A DNA stretch of 64,000 nt from Buttiauxella brennerae ATCC 51605. Lineage in GTDB: Bacteria; Pseudomonadota; Gammaproteobacteria; Enterobacterales; Enterobacteriaceae. Location of the stretch: assembly GCF_001654925.1 (NCBI RefSeq), contig NZ_LXER01000020.1, forward strand, positions 186,001 through 250,000. Direction: 5' to 3'. Made by a program: the position numbers and the translations under genes. Position 1 is the stretch's first letter; each line of letters starts with the position of its first letter. The notes under the pieces were generated by a model. It had not been told where the DNA came from, did no database searches, and saw only the letters and a list, made by a program, of their open reading frames with translations. This document shows positions 1 to 8,567 of the stretch, one piece after another.

Positions 1-381
1 GGGATTCTGGCAAAACTGCTGCCGATATTCCGTTTAGGTCTGGGTGGGCCAATGGGTGACGGGCGGCAGTATCTGGCGTGGATTCATATCGACGATATGG
101 TAAACGGTATTTTGTGGCTGTTGGATAACGACCTGCGTGGGCCGTTTAACATGGTTTCGCCCTATCCGGTTCGTAACGAACAGTTCTCTCATGCTCTCGG
201 CCACGTCCTGAATCGCCCGGCATTTGTGCGAGCGCCTGCAACAGCCGTCAGATTGATGATGGGTGAATCATCGGTGTTGGTATTGGGCGGGCAACGCGCG
301 TTGCCTAAGCGGCTTGAAGAGTCCGGGTTTGGTTTCCGTTGGTATGACCTTGAAGAAGCATTGGGGGATCTGGTGCGGTAA
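1..381 (+). CDS. yfcH: YfcH, SDR-type epimerase family protein (3' part)
   Basis: The reading frame is open from the first base, so the start lies outside the window and only the last 126 codons are seen. The segment reads like the C-terminal half of the NAD(P)-dependent epimerase-like YfcH family (TIGR01777), including the pattern [20 protein letters not shown], where an Asp-Asp pair follows the substrate-loop region, and the [11 protein letters not shown] segment. The cellular substrate of YfcH is not known. In E. coli yfcH lies next to hisP in convergent orientation, exactly as here; a short GC-rich repeat separates the two stop codons. The family call is firm; no function is claimed. Confidence 0.88.
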   Translation, partial: GILAKLLPIFRLGLGGPMGDGRQYLAWIHIDDMVNGILWLLDNDLRGPFNMVSPYPVRNEQFSHALGHVLNRPAFVRAPATAVRLMMGESSVLVLGGQRALPKRLEESGFGFRWYDLEEALGDLVR

Positions 382-386
382 CAAAT

Positions 387-438
387 GCCCTCATCCCGGC
401 CTTCTCCCCCAGGATAAGGAGAAAGCCAGGGAGAGGGG
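387..438. repeat. short GC-rich intergenic repeat, copy A
   Basis: Between the convergent stops of yfcH and hisP lies a degenerate palindromic tract with the words CCCTCATCCCGGCC and CAGGGAGAGGGG. The same words recur at three other intergenic places in this window (5498-5570, 23006-23100, 28468-28491). It resembles the REP-like CCCTCACCC...GAGAGGG repeats common in Enterobacter, Klebsiella and relatives. It may act as a transcript-end stabiliser. Confidence 0.7.
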
Positions 439-441
439 AAA

Positions 442-1218
442 TTACTTCAGCGAACCCGACAAGAACTGCTGCAGACGGGCGCTTTTCGGGTTACCAAACA
501 ACTCTTCTGGCGTGCCCTCTTCTTCGATTAAACCCTGATGCAAGAAAATCACATGGTTTGAAACGTGGCGCGCAAAATCCATCTCGTGCGTGACCACCAC
601 CATGGTTTTCCCCTCTTCGGCGAGTTTCTGCATAATACGCAGCACTTCACCTACCAGTTCAGGGTCGAGCGCAGAAGTTGGCTCATCGAACAGTAACACT
701 TCGGGCTCCATCGCCAGTGCGCGGGCGATGGAGACACGCTGCTGCTGACCACCAGAAAGATGCACAGGATATTTCACCTGCTGGCGCTCGTCGATACCCA
801 CTTTCGCCAGATACTTAATCGCACGCTCTTTCGCTTCTTGTTTGCTCAGGCCCAGCACCTGAATCGGCGCTTCCATCACGTTTTCCAGCACCGTCATGTG
901 ACTCCACAAGTTGAAATGCTGGAATACCATCGTCAGACGTGTGCGCAGTAAGCGGAGTTGGTTTTTGTCGGCGACTTTCAATTGCCCGTCGGTATCGCGC
1001 ACCAGGTTAATATTCTGGTTATTGACGACAATCGTCCCTTCACTCGGTTTTTCGAGGAAGTTAATGCAACGCAAAAAAGTACTTTTGCCTGAACCTGATG
1101 AACCAATAATACTTATCACATCGCCCGCATTGGCTTGTAGAGAAACCCCTTTCAGCACTTCATGTTGGCCATAACGCTTATGCAGGTCGGTAACGCTTAA
1201 TTTTTTATCAGTCATCAT
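442..1218 (-). CDS. hisP: Histidine/Lys-Arg-Orn ABC transporter ATP-binding protein HisP
   Basis: This is the ATPase of the histidine importer HisJQMP, which also works with ArgT for lysine, arginine and ornithine. At 258 residues it has family length. Visible motifs are Walker A GSSGSGKS (39-46), the Q-loop FQHFNLW (99-105), signature LSGGQQQ (154-160), Walker B VLLFDEP (174-180) and the switch histidine H211 in VVVTHEM. It is the last gene of hisJQMP, 7 bases after hisM. One oddity: residue 214, right after the switch region, is Asp ([10 protein letters not shown]) where E. coli HisP has Gly (THEMGFARHV). It acts on the cytoplasmic face of the inner membrane. Confidence 0.97.
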   Translation of the reverse strand: MMTDKKLSVTDLHKRYGQHEVLKGVSLQANAGDVISIIGSSGSGKSTFLRCINFLEKPSEGTIVVNNQNINLVRDTDGQLKVADKNQLRLLRTRLTMVFQHFNLWSHMTVLENVMEAPIQVLGLSKQEAKERAIKYLAKVGIDERQQVKYPVHLSGGQQQRVSIARALAMEPEVLLFDEPTSALDPELVGEVLRIMQKLAEEGKTMVVVTHEMDFARHVSNHVIFLHQGLIEEEGTPEELFGNPKSARLQQFLSGSLK

Positions 1219-1225
1219 TGAACAC

Positions 1226-1942
1226 TCAATGTGTTGAGCTTGGTTTAATATGCTGCAACCAGCGTTGCTCAGCCTTGCGGAACAATCTAATCAGCACATA
1301 AGAAATACACAGATACAGCACTGCTGCAATCCCAAAAGCGGTAAACGGCTGGTAGGTGGCAGAGTTGATATCACGGGCGATCTTCAGGAGATCCGGCACC
1401 GTGGCGGTAAACGCCAGTGCTGTGGAGTGCAGCATCAAAATCACTTCGTTGCTGTACGCAGGCAGTGCGATACGCAGCGCTGAAGGCAAAATAATGCAGC
1501 GATACATTTTGAATGGCGAGAAACCATATGCGCGCCCGGCTTCAATTTCACCATGCGGTACAGCACGGATAGCCCCGGCAAAAATTTCGGTGGTGTACGC
1601 ACAAGTATTCAGCGTCAGCGCGAGGACAGTACAGTTCAGGCCGCTGCGGAAAAACTCATTGAGCAGCACAGTGCCTTTTACCACTTCCAGCGTGTACATG
1701 CCGGAGTAGAACACCAGCAACTGCACATACAGCGGCGTGCCACGGAAAATATAGGTAAACAGCCAGATTGGGAAGGCGATAAATTTGTTGCTTGAGACGC
1801 GGCCAATGGCCAGAAACAGCGCCATAATCCCGCCCATCACCACCGAGGAAATCAACAGCCACAGCGTGATAGCCACCCCGGTGAAGCGATAGCCGTCAGT
1901 CCACAGTAACGCTTTCCAGTATTCGTGGAAAATTTCCATCAT
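1226..1942 (-). CDS. hisM: Histidine ABC transporter permease HisM
   Basis: HisM forms, with HisQ, the heteromeric membrane channel of the histidine/lysine-arginine-ornithine importer. The 238-residue protein has several hydrophobic segments and the BPD permease EAA loop, seen as [20 protein letters not shown], which contacts the coupling helix region of HisP. Its ATG overlaps the hisQ stop by four bases, which implies translational coupling. Length and neighbours agree with E. coli and Salmonella HisM. The start [17 protein letters not shown] matches the usual N-terminus. Confidence 0.97.
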   Translation of the reverse strand: MMEIFHEYWKALLWTDGYRFTGVAITLWLLISSVVMGGIMALFLAIGRVSSNKFIAFPIWLFTYIFRGTPLYVQLLVFYSGMYTLEVVKGTVLLNEFFRSGLNCTVLALTLNTCAYTTEIFAGAIRAVPHGEIEAGRAYGFSPFKMYRCIILPSALRIALPAYSNEVILMLHSTALAFTATVPDLLKIARDINSATYQPFTAFGIAAVLYLCISYVLIRLFRKAEQRWLQHIKPSSTH

Positions 1943-2625
1943 AGCTCAGCCCTCTTCACGCCAACCGAGTAACGGCGTTCAAGCCAGAGCAATACACCAT
2001 TCGATACCGTGGTAAAGAACAGGTAAATGATCCCGGCAACAATCGCAAAGTAGAACGGCTGCCAGGTGCTTTTCCCGGCGAGCTGCGTGGCTTTCACCAC
2101 ATCTTCCAGCCCTAACAAAGAGACCAGCGCGGTAGCTTTTAAAATGACCTGCCAGTTATTCCCAATCCCAGGTAGCGCATAGCGCATCATGGCAGGGAAG
2201 AGAATGCGGCGGAAAGTTTGTGAACCGGTAAAACCAAAGGCCGTCGCGGCTTCAATATGCCCTCTCGGAACCGCCATAAAAGCACCGCGGAAAGTTTCGG
2301 TAAAATAGGCACCATAGATAAAACCGAGCGTAATGATACCGGCGACCATGGGGTCGATATCAAACTGAGCGACGCCAAGCGAGTCGGTTAACACATTGAG
2401 CGCCATTTGCAGGCCATAGAAAATCAGCAGCATCAGCACCAGATCGGGCACACCACGAATCAGCGTGGTATAACCTTCAAACAGCATGGCTAACGGGCGA
2501 TTTTTGGATAATTTGGCACCAGCGCCCGCCAGGCCAATAATAACGGCGAGGATAACGGAGCTTAGCGCCAGTTCCAGCGTGACGATCGCCCCTTTAAAAA
2601 TGACTTCTGAAAAACCGTACAGCAT
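1939..2625 (-). CDS. hisQ: Histidine ABC transporter permease HisQ
   Basis: This is the second permease subunit of the histidine importer, 228 residues, with multiple membrane segments and an EAA loop seen as GHIEAATAFGFTGSQTFRRI. It overlaps hisM by four bases. Upstream, 74 bases separate it from hisJ, and that gap contains a strong hairpin (2661-2683). Such an arrangement fits the large excess of periplasmic binding protein over membrane subunits known for this system. It acts in the inner membrane with HisM and the HisP dimer. Confidence 0.97.
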   Translation of the reverse strand: MLYGFSEVIFKGAIVTLELALSSVILAVIIGLAGAGAKLSKNRPLAMLFEGYTTLIRGVPDLVLMLLIFYGLQMALNVLTDSLGVAQFDIDPMVAGIITLGFIYGAYFTETFRGAFMAVPRGHIEAATAFGFTGSQTFRRILFPAMMRYALPGIGNNWQVILKATALVSLLGLEDVVKATQLAGKSTWQPFYFAIVAGIIYLFFTTVSNGVLLWLERRYSVGVKRAEL

Positions 2626-2660
2626 GGTGCGTATCCTGTCGTCAGTGTCTGCACAAACTT

Positions 2661-2683
2661 AACCTGCCCGTGTTGGGCAGGTT
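2661..2683 (-). terminator. hairpin between hisJ and hisQ
   Basis: Nine perfectly paired bases (AACCTGCCC / GGGCAGGTT) enclose a five-base loop. No T-run follows on the minus strand, so it is more likely an RNA-stabilising or partial-attenuation hairpin than a full terminator. In related bacteria a palindrome at the same place lowers hisQMP relative to hisJ; that role here is inferred. Confidence 0.65.
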
Positions 2684-2699
2684 TAACCACTGGTGACTG

Positions 2700-3482
2700 T
2701 TAACCACCGTAAACATCGAAGTCGAAGTATTTCTTCGCTAACTTCTCGTAAGTTCCATCTTTACGCATTTCAGCAAATGCTTTGTTCAGTGCTTCGCGTA
2801 ACTCGGTATCGTCTTTACGCAGACCCATACCGGTGCCAACGCCAAACAGTTTGTCATCTTTAACTGATGGGCCACCGAACTGGTAATTTGCGCCAACAGG
2901 CTGTTTCAGGAAGCCTTCGCTCGCGGCCACTTCATCCTGGAATGCGGCGTCAATTCGGCCAGCAGTTAGGTCAGCATAAATGGAGTCCTGGCCCTGGTAA
3001 GAAACAATTTCGATGCCTTTCGGCGCCCAGTGCTCATTACCGTAAGTTTCTTGTGTGGTACCTTGCAGAACACCGACACGCTTACCTTTCAGAGACTGGA
3101 GGGTTGGTTGAATCGGTGAACCTTTCGCAACCACTAAACGCGAATCCGCAGCGTAGAGTTTGTCGGTGAAGGCGATTTCTTGCTGGCGTTTTTCAGTAAT
3201 GGAAAGCGACGACATAATCGCGTCAATTTTTTTCGCTTTCAACGAGGGGATCAGCGCATCCAGTGGGTTTTCCACGAAGGTACAGTTAGTTTCGATGCGT
3301 TTGCAGAGCTCTTTTGCCAAATCGATATCAAAACCGACTAATTCGCCTTGAGCGTTTTTCGACTCAAACGGCGCGTAAGTTGGGTCAGTGCCAATACGTA
3401 CATTTTTCGGAATAGCGGCGAAAGCTGTGGAAACACTGGAAAATGCCAGTACCAAAGAAAGAGCAATGATCTGCTTGTTCAT
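2700..3482 (-). CDS. hisJ: Periplasmic histidine-binding protein HisJ
   Basis: HisJ captures histidine in the periplasm and hands it to HisQMP. The start chosen is the ATG at 3482 (MNKQIIAL), giving 260 residues as in E. coli; a longer frame reaches 3569 but would bury the signal peptide. Residues 1-22 form a Sec signal with cleavage before [12 protein letters not shown]. The mature protein shows the SBP family 3 pattern, including [14 protein letters not shown] and the paired Cys of that segment with TNCTFVE. It is a close paralogue of ArgT immediately upstream. Expression is probably nitrogen-controlled: a sigma-54 promoter lies at 3538-3555 and NtrC-like sites at 3656-3701. Confidence 0.97.
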   Translation of the reverse strand: MNKQIIALSLVLAFSSVSTAFAAIPKNVRIGTDPTYAPFESKNAQGELVGFDIDLAKELCKRIETNCTFVENPLDALIPSLKAKKIDAIMSSLSITEKRQQEIAFTDKLYAADSRLVVAKGSPIQPTLQSLKGKRVGVLQGTTQETYGNEHWAPKGIEIVSYQGQDSIYADLTAGRIDAAFQDEVAASEGFLKQPVGANYQFGGPSVKDDKLFGVGTGMGLRKDDTELREALNKAFAEMRKDGTYEKLAKKYFDFDVYGG

Positions 3483-3537
3483 AATTATCCTCGAGTAGAC
3501 CGTATATTTTGCGCGATTGCTTTTCAACCGGATAAAA

Positions 3538-3555
3538 TTGCATGTTTCATGCCAA
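3538..3555 (-). promoter_or_regulatory. sigma-54 promoter of hisJ
   Basis: Read on the minus strand the site is TTGGCATGAAACATGCAA. It has the GG and GC doublets at the obligatory ten-base spacing of -24/-12 promoters. It lies 56 bases upstream of the hisJ ATG and downstream of two NtrC-type palindromes. Confidence 0.8.
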
Positions 3556-3655
3556 TTTATGCATACCAATATAGTGTTTTTTCAGCCAGATGGCGCGACC
3601 TGTTTCAGCATCACTTTCACTTGAAAAACACGTCACACCAATAGGATGCAAGCAA

Positions 3656-3701
3656 AGCACTATTTTGGTGCATTAGCGATAAATTGCACTACAGCAGTGC
3701 A
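3656..3701. promoter_or_regulatory. two NtrC-type enhancer sites upstream of hisJ
   Basis: Two 17-base near-palindromes fit the NtrC consensus TGCACYANNNTGGTGCA: AGCACTATTTTGGTGCA (3656-3672) and TGCACTACAGCAGTGCA (3685-3701). Their starts are 29 bases apart, close to three helical turns, which suits cooperative binding. They lie about 100-165 bases upstream of the sigma-54 element, the usual enhancer position. Confidence 0.8.
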
Positions 3702-3732
3702 AAAAGCTAAGGGTTAGATTGCAATTCTATTC

Positions 3733-3761
3733 AGCCCGGCCATGGTGGCCATAACCGGGCT
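3733..3761 (-). terminator. hairpin downstream of argT
   Basis: AGCCCGG pairs with CCGGGCT around an inner palindrome CCATGGTGG, 18 bases after the argT stop. No clear T-run follows on the minus strand, so it may attenuate rather than fully end argT transcription before the hisJ control region. Confidence 0.5.
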
Positions 3762-3779
3762 ACAGACTACGGGATAAAC

Positions 3780-4562
3780 TTATTCACCGTAAACATTAAA
3801 ATCGAAGTACTTCTTAGCAAATTTGTCGTAAGTACCGTCTTTACGCATTTCTGCCAGCGCTTTATCAAAGGCAGCTTTCAGCTCCACATCGTCTTTACGC
3901 AAGCCAATACCGGTGCCATCACCAAAGTACTGTTTGTTTTTAACCGATGGGCCGGCGAACTCATAACCTTTACCAGCAGGCAGTTTCAGGAAGCCTTCGC
4001 TTGCCGCGGTCTCATCCTGGAATGCAGCATCCAGGCGGCCAGCAGCCAGATCGGAATAGATTAAGTCCTGGTTAGCATAAGGCACCACATCGACACCTTT
4101 GGTACGCCATTCAGCATTGGCATACGCTTCTTGCGTAGAGCCTTGCAACACACCGATATGCTTGCCTTTGAGGGAATCAAGAGTCGGCTTAACCGGGGAG
4201 CCTTTAACGGCAATCAGGCGTGAATCAGCAGCGTAAAGTTTGTCTGAGAAGGCAATCTCTTTCTGGCGCTTTTCGGTGATGGAAAGCGAAGAGATGATAC
4301 CGTCGATTTTCTTCGCTTTAAGCGAAGGAATCAGCGCATCAAAGTCGCTTCCAACCCATGTACATTTAGTATTGATGCGTTTACACAACTCATTGCCAAG
4401 ATCGATATCGAAACCAACAAAATCCCCTTTCGCGTCTTTAGATGAGAACGGTGCATAGGTGGCGTCCGTACCAAGACGAATGCTCTGCGGAATGGCTGCG
4501 AAAACGCTGGCAGTGGCACTCAGGCCAAGCAGTAATGACAGAGCAAGAACTTGCTTTTTCAT
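3780..4562 (-). CDS. argT: Lysine/arginine/ornithine-binding periplasmic protein ArgT
   Basis: ArgT delivers lysine, arginine and ornithine to the shared HisQMP membrane complex. It has 260 residues, a 22-residue signal peptide cut before [14 protein letters not shown], and the solute-binding family 3 fold signatures [14 protein letters not shown] and [10 protein letters not shown]. Much of it is identical to HisJ downstream, so the pair is an old tandem duplication. The gene has its own nitrogen-type control region: a sigma-54 promoter at 4636-4653 and an NtrC-like palindrome at 4839-4855. Annotation rests on order and on similarity to the E. coli protein. Confidence 0.96.
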   Translation of the reverse strand: MKKQVLALSLLLGLSATASVFAAIPQSIRLGTDATYAPFSSKDAKGDFVGFDIDLGNELCKRINTKCTWVGSDFDALIPSLKAKKIDGIISSLSITEKRQKEIAFSDKLYAADSRLIAVKGSPVKPTLDSLKGKHIGVLQGSTQEAYANAEWRTKGVDVVPYANQDLIYSDLAAGRLDAAFQDETAASEGFLKLPAGKGYEFAGPSVKNKQYFGDGTGIGLRKDDVELKAAFDKALAEMRKDGTYDKFAKKYFDFNVYGE

Positions 4563-4635
4563 ACATAAACCTCAAGGTGGCTGATCTTATTATGTGTAAT
4601 GTCGTGTTGTGTTTGTTTTGTGTTGCAGACCAGAG

Positions 4636-4653
4636 TTGCAGTTCCCATGCCAC
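4636..4653 (-). promoter_or_regulatory. sigma-54 promoter of argT
   Basis: The minus-strand sequence GTGGCATGGGAACTGCAA has GG and GC separated by ten bases, as needed for RpoN. It lies 73 bases upstream of the argT ATG. In Salmonella the argT promoter is known to be nitrogen-regulated, which agrees. Confidence 0.8.
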
Positions 4654-4838
4654 TTTTTCCTGCGTGAAAGAAAGTGCGTGGTTTTGGTGTTAAATAAAAG
4701 TTACAACTCTGTCACGAGATTGAAAGATAGCAGGTCTGGTATGAGGGAAAAGCATTAACGGAGGAAAATAGCGGATAAATGTTCTGGAAGTGATCGAGGT
4801 TACAAAACCGCCCCATTTTGAGGCGCAGCGTTTTGTGA

Positions 4839-4855
4839 TGCACCACACTGGCGCA
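4839..4855. promoter_or_regulatory. NtrC-type site upstream of argT
   Basis: TGCACCACACTGGCGCA differs from a perfect NtrC palindrome at one main position. It lies about 185 bases upstream of the argT sigma-54 element and ends five bases before the ubiX stop. The stretch 4563-4859 holds no gene; besides these sites I see only AT-rich sequence in it. Confidence 0.7.
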
Positions 4856-4859
4856 CTAT

Positions 4860-5429
4860 TTATGCACCCTTCCAACGGGTGAATAAATCCTGGGGTAGTT
4901 CAATATCAAACTGGTCGAGTACCCGGTTGACCGTCTGGTCGATAATATCCTGCACGCTTTGCGGGCGATGATAAAACGCCGGCATTGGCGGCATAATCAC
5001 AGCGCCCAGTTCAGCGGCTTGCGTCATTAAACGCAAATGACCAAGGTGAAGCGGCGTTTCACGCACACAAAGCACCAGCGGACGGCGCTCTTTCAGCACC
5101 ACATCTGCCGCACGCGTCAGCAGGCCATCGGTATAGCTGTGGACAATGCCAGAAAGGGTTTTGATTGAGCAGGGTAATATCACCATGCCGTGCGTCTTAA
5201 AAGAGCCTGAAGAGAGGCTGGCGGCGATATCGCGGGCATCATGAACCACATCGGCCAGAGCCTGAACTTCACGCAGGGAAATATCGGTTTCTAAGGCGAG
5301 CGTCTGGCGAGCAGCGTTGCTAAGGATGAGGTGAGTTTCAATATCAGGTAATTGTTGCAGCACCTGAAGCAGTCGCACACCGTAAGTTGCGCCACTGGCA
5401 CCTGAAATCCCAACAATTAGCCGTTTCAT
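4860..5429 (-). CDS. ubiX: Flavin prenyltransferase UbiX
   Basis: UbiX joins a dimethylallyl group to FMN to make prenyl-FMN, the cofactor of the UbiD decarboxylase in ubiquinone synthesis. The start MKRLIVGISGASGATYGVRL at 5429 gives 189 residues, the family length; a longer frame to 5489 adds residues with no counterpart. The N-terminal GISGASG loop binds the flavin phosphate, and CVRETPLHLGHLRLM is the conserved family block near the active site. It lies downstream of purF, separated by a GC-rich repeat, as in E. coli. Confidence 0.96.
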   Translation of the reverse strand: MKRLIVGISGASGATYGVRLLQVLQQLPDIETHLILSNAARQTLALETDISLREVQALADVVHDARDIAASLSSGSFKTHGMVILPCSIKTLSGIVHSYTDGLLTRAADVVLKERRPLVLCVRETPLHLGHLRLMTQAAELGAVIMPPMPAFYHRPQSVQDIIDQTVNRVLDQFDIELPQDLFTRWKGA

Positions 5430-5497
5430 CGCTTTCACCCGTAGAGAAATATCTGGGCTGACTTTGCCGCAAGATGGGACGGGATGCAAGGATAGAT

Positions 5498-5570
5498 ACC
5501 CTCACCCCGAAGGGTGAGGGATAAAATCTGCGAGTCCCCTCTCCTTCAAGGAGAGGGTCAGGCGAGGATG
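5498..5570. repeat. short GC-rich intergenic repeat, copy B
   Basis: Two hairpins lie in tandem between purF and ubiX: CCCTCACCC-CGAA-GGGTGAGGG, and CCCCTCTCC-TTCAA-GGAGAGGG. They share words with copies A, C and D. Either hairpin could protect the 3' end of the purF transcript. Confidence 0.75.
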
Positions 5571-5573
5571 GCT

Positions 5574-7091
5574 TTAACCCTCGTTGTGCATTTCTAAGTT
5601 TTCAACTTCGTTCAGGCGTTGAATCGCTTTCGAATCGTCATTACGCAGCGACTCAAGATACTCAAGGTATTCGTGGTCCACATCTTTGGTCACGTAGATA
5701 CCGTTAAACACCGAGCATTCAAACTGTGTAATGTCCGGGTTCTCAACACGAACGGCTTCAATCAGATCGTCCAGATCCTGGAAAATCAAACCATCAGCAC
5801 CAATCAACTGACGAATTTCGTCAACTTCGCGGCCGTGAGCAATCAGTTCGTTTGCGCTTGGCATGTCGATGCCATACACGTTCGGGAAACGAATCTCAGG
5901 CGCTGCAGAAGCCAGATAAACTTTCTTCGCACCAGCTTCACGCGCCATCTCGATAATCTGTTCGGATGTCGTACCGCGCACGATGGAGTCATCCACCAGC
6001 AGCACGTTCTTATCGCGGAACTCAGCGCGGTTAGCATTGAGTTTACGGCGCACAGACTTACGGCGCAGCTGTTGGCCCGGCATGATAAAGGTACGGCCAA
6101 CATAGCGGTTTTTCACGAAGCCCTGGCGATATGGCTTATCGAGAATCCGGGCGATTTCCAGCGCAATATCGCAGGAAGTTTCTGGGATCGGGATAACCAC
6201 GTCGATGTCCAGATCGTCCCACTCACGGGCAATTTTCTCACCGAGTTTCTTGCCCATCTCAACGCGTGCGCTGTAGACGGAAATTTTATCGATGAAAGAG
6301 TCCGGGCGCGCAAAGTAGACGTACTCGAACAAGCAAGGGTTGCTGGTCGGGTTATCGGCGCACTGGCGAGTGAACAACTGGCCTTTCTCGGTGATATACA
6401 CCGCTTCACCCGGCGCGATATCGCGCAGGAATTCAAAGCCCAGCGTATCAAGCGCCACGCTTTCAGAAGCCACCATGTATTCGGTACGGCCATCATTCAA
6501 ATCACGTTTGCCCATCACCAACGGACGGATACCGTTCGGGTCGCGGAAGGCAACCATACCGTGGCCGATGATCATCGCAACGCAAGCATAAGCACCACGA
6601 ATCTGGCGGTTAGTCGCGGCAATGGCGGCAAAAATGTTGTCTGCTTCCAGCGGATAGTTGCGGAAGTTATCCAGCTCGCTGGCGAAGATATTGAGCAGAA
6701 TTTCGGAGTCAGAGGTGGTGTTAATGTGACGACGCTTTTCTTCGAACAGCTTCTGGCGCAATTCGTGGGCGTTGGTCAAATTACCATTGTGTGCAAGAGT
6801 AATGCCGTACGGGGAGTTTACATAGAAAGGTTGGGCTTCAGAGGCGCTGGAACTGCCTGCTGTTGGGTAGCGCACATGGCCAATCCCCATGTTTCCCTGC
6901 AAGCGTTGCATGTGAATGGCACCAAACACATCGCTCACCAGGCCGTTTGCTTTACGCAGACGGAAACAGTTTAAAGCATCAATGGTGACGATGCCTGCGG
7001 CATCCTGGCCACGATGCTGGAGCACCGTTAACGCATCATAAATGGACTGGTTGACCGGCATAAAACCGGCGATACCGACAATACCGCACAT
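5574..7091 (-). CDS. purF: Amidophosphoribosyltransferase PurF
   Basis: PurF catalyses the first committed step of purine synthesis, converting PRPP and glutamine to phosphoribosylamine. The 505-residue protein begins [10 protein letters not shown]; Cys2 becomes the N-terminal nucleophile of the Ntn glutaminase domain after Met removal. The C-terminal phosphoribosyltransferase domain shows the PRPP motif [14 protein letters not shown]. It is downstream of cvpA in the same direction, with 91 bases between, so the PurR box upstream of cvpA probably governs both. A 451-codon antisense frame across it is a shadow of codon bias and is not annotated. Confidence 0.98.
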   Translation of the reverse strand: MCGIVGIAGFMPVNQSIYDALTVLQHRGQDAAGIVTIDALNCFRLRKANGLVSDVFGAIHMQRLQGNMGIGHVRYPTAGSSSASEAQPFYVNSPYGITLAHNGNLTNAHELRQKLFEEKRRHINTTSDSEILLNIFASELDNFRNYPLEADNIFAAIAATNRQIRGAYACVAMIIGHGMVAFRDPNGIRPLVMGKRDLNDGRTEYMVASESVALDTLGFEFLRDIAPGEAVYITEKGQLFTRQCADNPTSNPCLFEYVYFARPDSFIDKISVYSARVEMGKKLGEKIAREWDDLDIDVVIPIPETSCDIALEIARILDKPYRQGFVKNRYVGRTFIMPGQQLRRKSVRRKLNANRAEFRDKNVLLVDDSIVRGTTSEQIIEMAREAGAKKVYLASAAPEIRFPNVYGIDMPSANELIAHGREVDEIRQLIGADGLIFQDLDDLIEAVRVENPDITQFECSVFNGIYVTKDVDHEYLEYLESLRNDDSKAIQRLNEVENLEMHNEG

Positions 7092-7182
7092 GTTGTCTTT
7101 TCCTCATCGTGAGTCTGTTTTTCTGGCGTAATATGAAAATAAAACAGCCAGAAAAATCAGACTCTAAGCCATAACCCCCGCC

Positions 7183-7671
7183 CTAAGGCCGGGGCAAGAA
7201 ACTTGACGAGCTTTGCAGATAGTCAAAGAACCATCTGATGATGAAACTGAATTGCGGGATAAGCTGCGACTTTTGCCAGTCGTCACTCTTCGAAAAACCA
7301 GTGAACGTATCAAGAAAGAACAGAATGGCGGCGACGATCAGCGCTCCACGTAAAGCACCGAAACAAATCCCCAACACCCTGTCTGTACCCGACAGGCCGG
7401 TTTTCTCAACCAGTGCGCTAATCACATAATTGACTATTGCACCGACAATGAGTGTCGCGATAAAGAGTATCGCGATAGCTATTCCATTACGTACCAGTTC
7501 ATCTTCAAAGCCTGTGAACCAGACTGACAGGTAAGTGTAGTAATGACTGGCGACAAAGAAAGCACAACCCCAGGTCACCAGCGATAACGCTTCACGCACA
7601 AACCCACGAATAACACTAATCAGAGCCGAAAATCCGATGACCGCAATAATGGCGTAATCTATCCAGACCAT
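7183..7671 (-). CDS. cvpA: CvpA, membrane protein required for colicin V production
   Basis: This is a small inner-membrane protein with about four hydrophobic segments. It is needed for colicin V production in E. coli and has been linked to envelope stress and bile tolerance in other work; its biochemical role is unclear. The start MVWIDYAIIAVIGFS at 7671 gives 162 residues as in E. coli; an in-frame ATG two codons upstream is also possible. It is first in the cvpA-purF-ubiX unit and has a PurR box about 60 bases upstream. Confidence 0.95.
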   Translation of the reverse strand: MVWIDYAIIAVIGFSALISVIRGFVREALSLVTWGCAFFVASHYYTYLSVWFTGFEDELVRNGIAIAILFIATLIVGAIVNYVISALVEKTGLSGTDRVLGICFGALRGALIVAAILFFLDTFTGFSKSDDWQKSQLIPQFSFIIRWFFDYLQSSSSFLPRP

Positions 7672-7729
7672 GAACAAATCTCACGACAAATCGCCCTGAC
7701 GTCCAGTTCGGGGCGCATTCTAACAGAAA

Positions 7730-7745
7730 AAGAAAACGTTTGCGT
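7730..7745 (-). promoter_or_regulatory. PurR operator of cvpA-purF
   Basis: On the minus strand the site reads ACGCAAACGTTTTCTT, an excellent match to the PurR consensus ACGCAAACGTTTNCNT. It lies 59 bases upstream of the cvpA start, the same position as in E. coli, so hypoxanthine- or guanine-dependent repression of purF is expected. Confidence 0.9.
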
Positions 7746-7774
7746 AGGGATTTCCTTCCCTCGCGTAAATAAAT

Positions 7775-7804
7775 AATGGCGTTGAAAAAATGCTCAACGC
7801 CATT
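7775..7804 (-). terminator. terminator of dedD
   Basis: Ten paired bases (AATGGCGTTG / CAACGCCATT) form a hairpin 34 bases after the dedD stop. On the minus strand it is followed by ATTTATTTACG, a weak T-rich tail. It separates the accD-folC-dedD genes from the cvpA promoter. Confidence 0.7.
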
Positions 7805-7838
7805 AAAAACTTGCCCTAAATCCCGCCGCTCTGCAGGT

Positions 7839-8567
7839 TTATCTGGTCGTATAATTCATCACAACACCATTCAGACCTGAGATTGAACTCAGCTCCCCTA
7901 AAGACGATTTCAGTTTGTCTTTGGAAGCATCCGGTCCCACCAGAATTCGGGTCACTTTACCCTGCACTGGCGTAGACGGTGCTGTGTAAACACGGAACCC
8001 GGCACCGCGCAGTTTACCAACAATTTCATTCACTTTGTCGGCATTTTTCAACGCACCCAGTTGGACAACATAGGCTTGCCCGGTTGGTGCTTTCTCTGCG
8101 GTTTCCTGCTTAGCGGGCTTCTGCGGTGCAGACGGCTCTTCATTCATCATCGCCAGGCGTTCTTCGGTTTGATCAACCGCCGCATTGCTTTGCGGTCTTT
8201 CGGCTGGCTTAGGTTTTGGCTTCTCCGCCACAGGTTTCGGCTTAGGCTGCTCACGACTGACCGGCACTTCATCAATGCCCGCACTGCCGTCACCAGGAAG
8301 AGAAGCAATATCCAGCCCCGGTGCAGCAGCAGCCCCCGCTCTTACCTCTTCAGCAGCCCCTTCAGGAGGCTGCGAAGGCAGCGCCTGAGTCGCGGCAGGC
8401 AACATATCGGGCTCATTGGTATCACCCGGTTTGGGAACCAGAGGAATGGCTGCAAACTCATCCTGGTAATGCTTTTTCTGACCATCAAGCAGCCCCGGGA
8501 GGATAATGACCCCCAGTGCGACCAGAATGATGGTTCCGACTAATCTATTTTGAAACTTACTCGCCAC
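7839..8567 (-). CDS. dedD: DedD, SPOR-domain cell division protein
   Basis: DedD is a bitopic inner-membrane protein that gathers at the septal ring through its C-terminal SPOR domain, which binds denuded septal glycan. Seen here are an N-terminal membrane helix (VGTIILVALGVIILPGLLDG, near residues 10-29), a long Pro/Ala/Glu/Lys-rich periplasmic linker, and the SPOR domain from about residue 168 (AYVVQLGALKNADKVNEIVG). At 242 residues it is some 20 longer than E. coli DedD, the extra being linker. Its start overlaps the folC end by 11 bases. Confidence 0.94.
   Translation of the reverse strand: MASKFQNRLVGTIILVALGVIILPGLLDGQKKHYQDEFAAIPLVPKPGDTNEPDMLPAATQALPSQPPEGAAEEVRAGAAAAPGLDIASLPGDGSAGIDEVPVSREQPKPKPVAEKPKPKPAERPQSNAAVDQTEERLAMMNEEPSAPQKPAKQETAEKAPTGQAYVVQLGALKNADKVNEIVGKLRGAGFRVYTAPSTPVQGKVTRILVGPDASKDKLKSSLGELSSISGLNGVVMNYTTR

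Noticed and set aside
3483..3569. N-terminal extension of HisJ
   Set aside because: It would place 29 residues before a normal signal peptide, and the extension runs through the hisJ leader up to the sigma-54 promoter.
5619..6974. 451-codon open frame on the plus strand opposite purF
   Set aside because: It lies wholly antisense to a certain gene, has no recognisable domain or ribosome site, and its composition mirrors the purF codons; it is a shadow frame.
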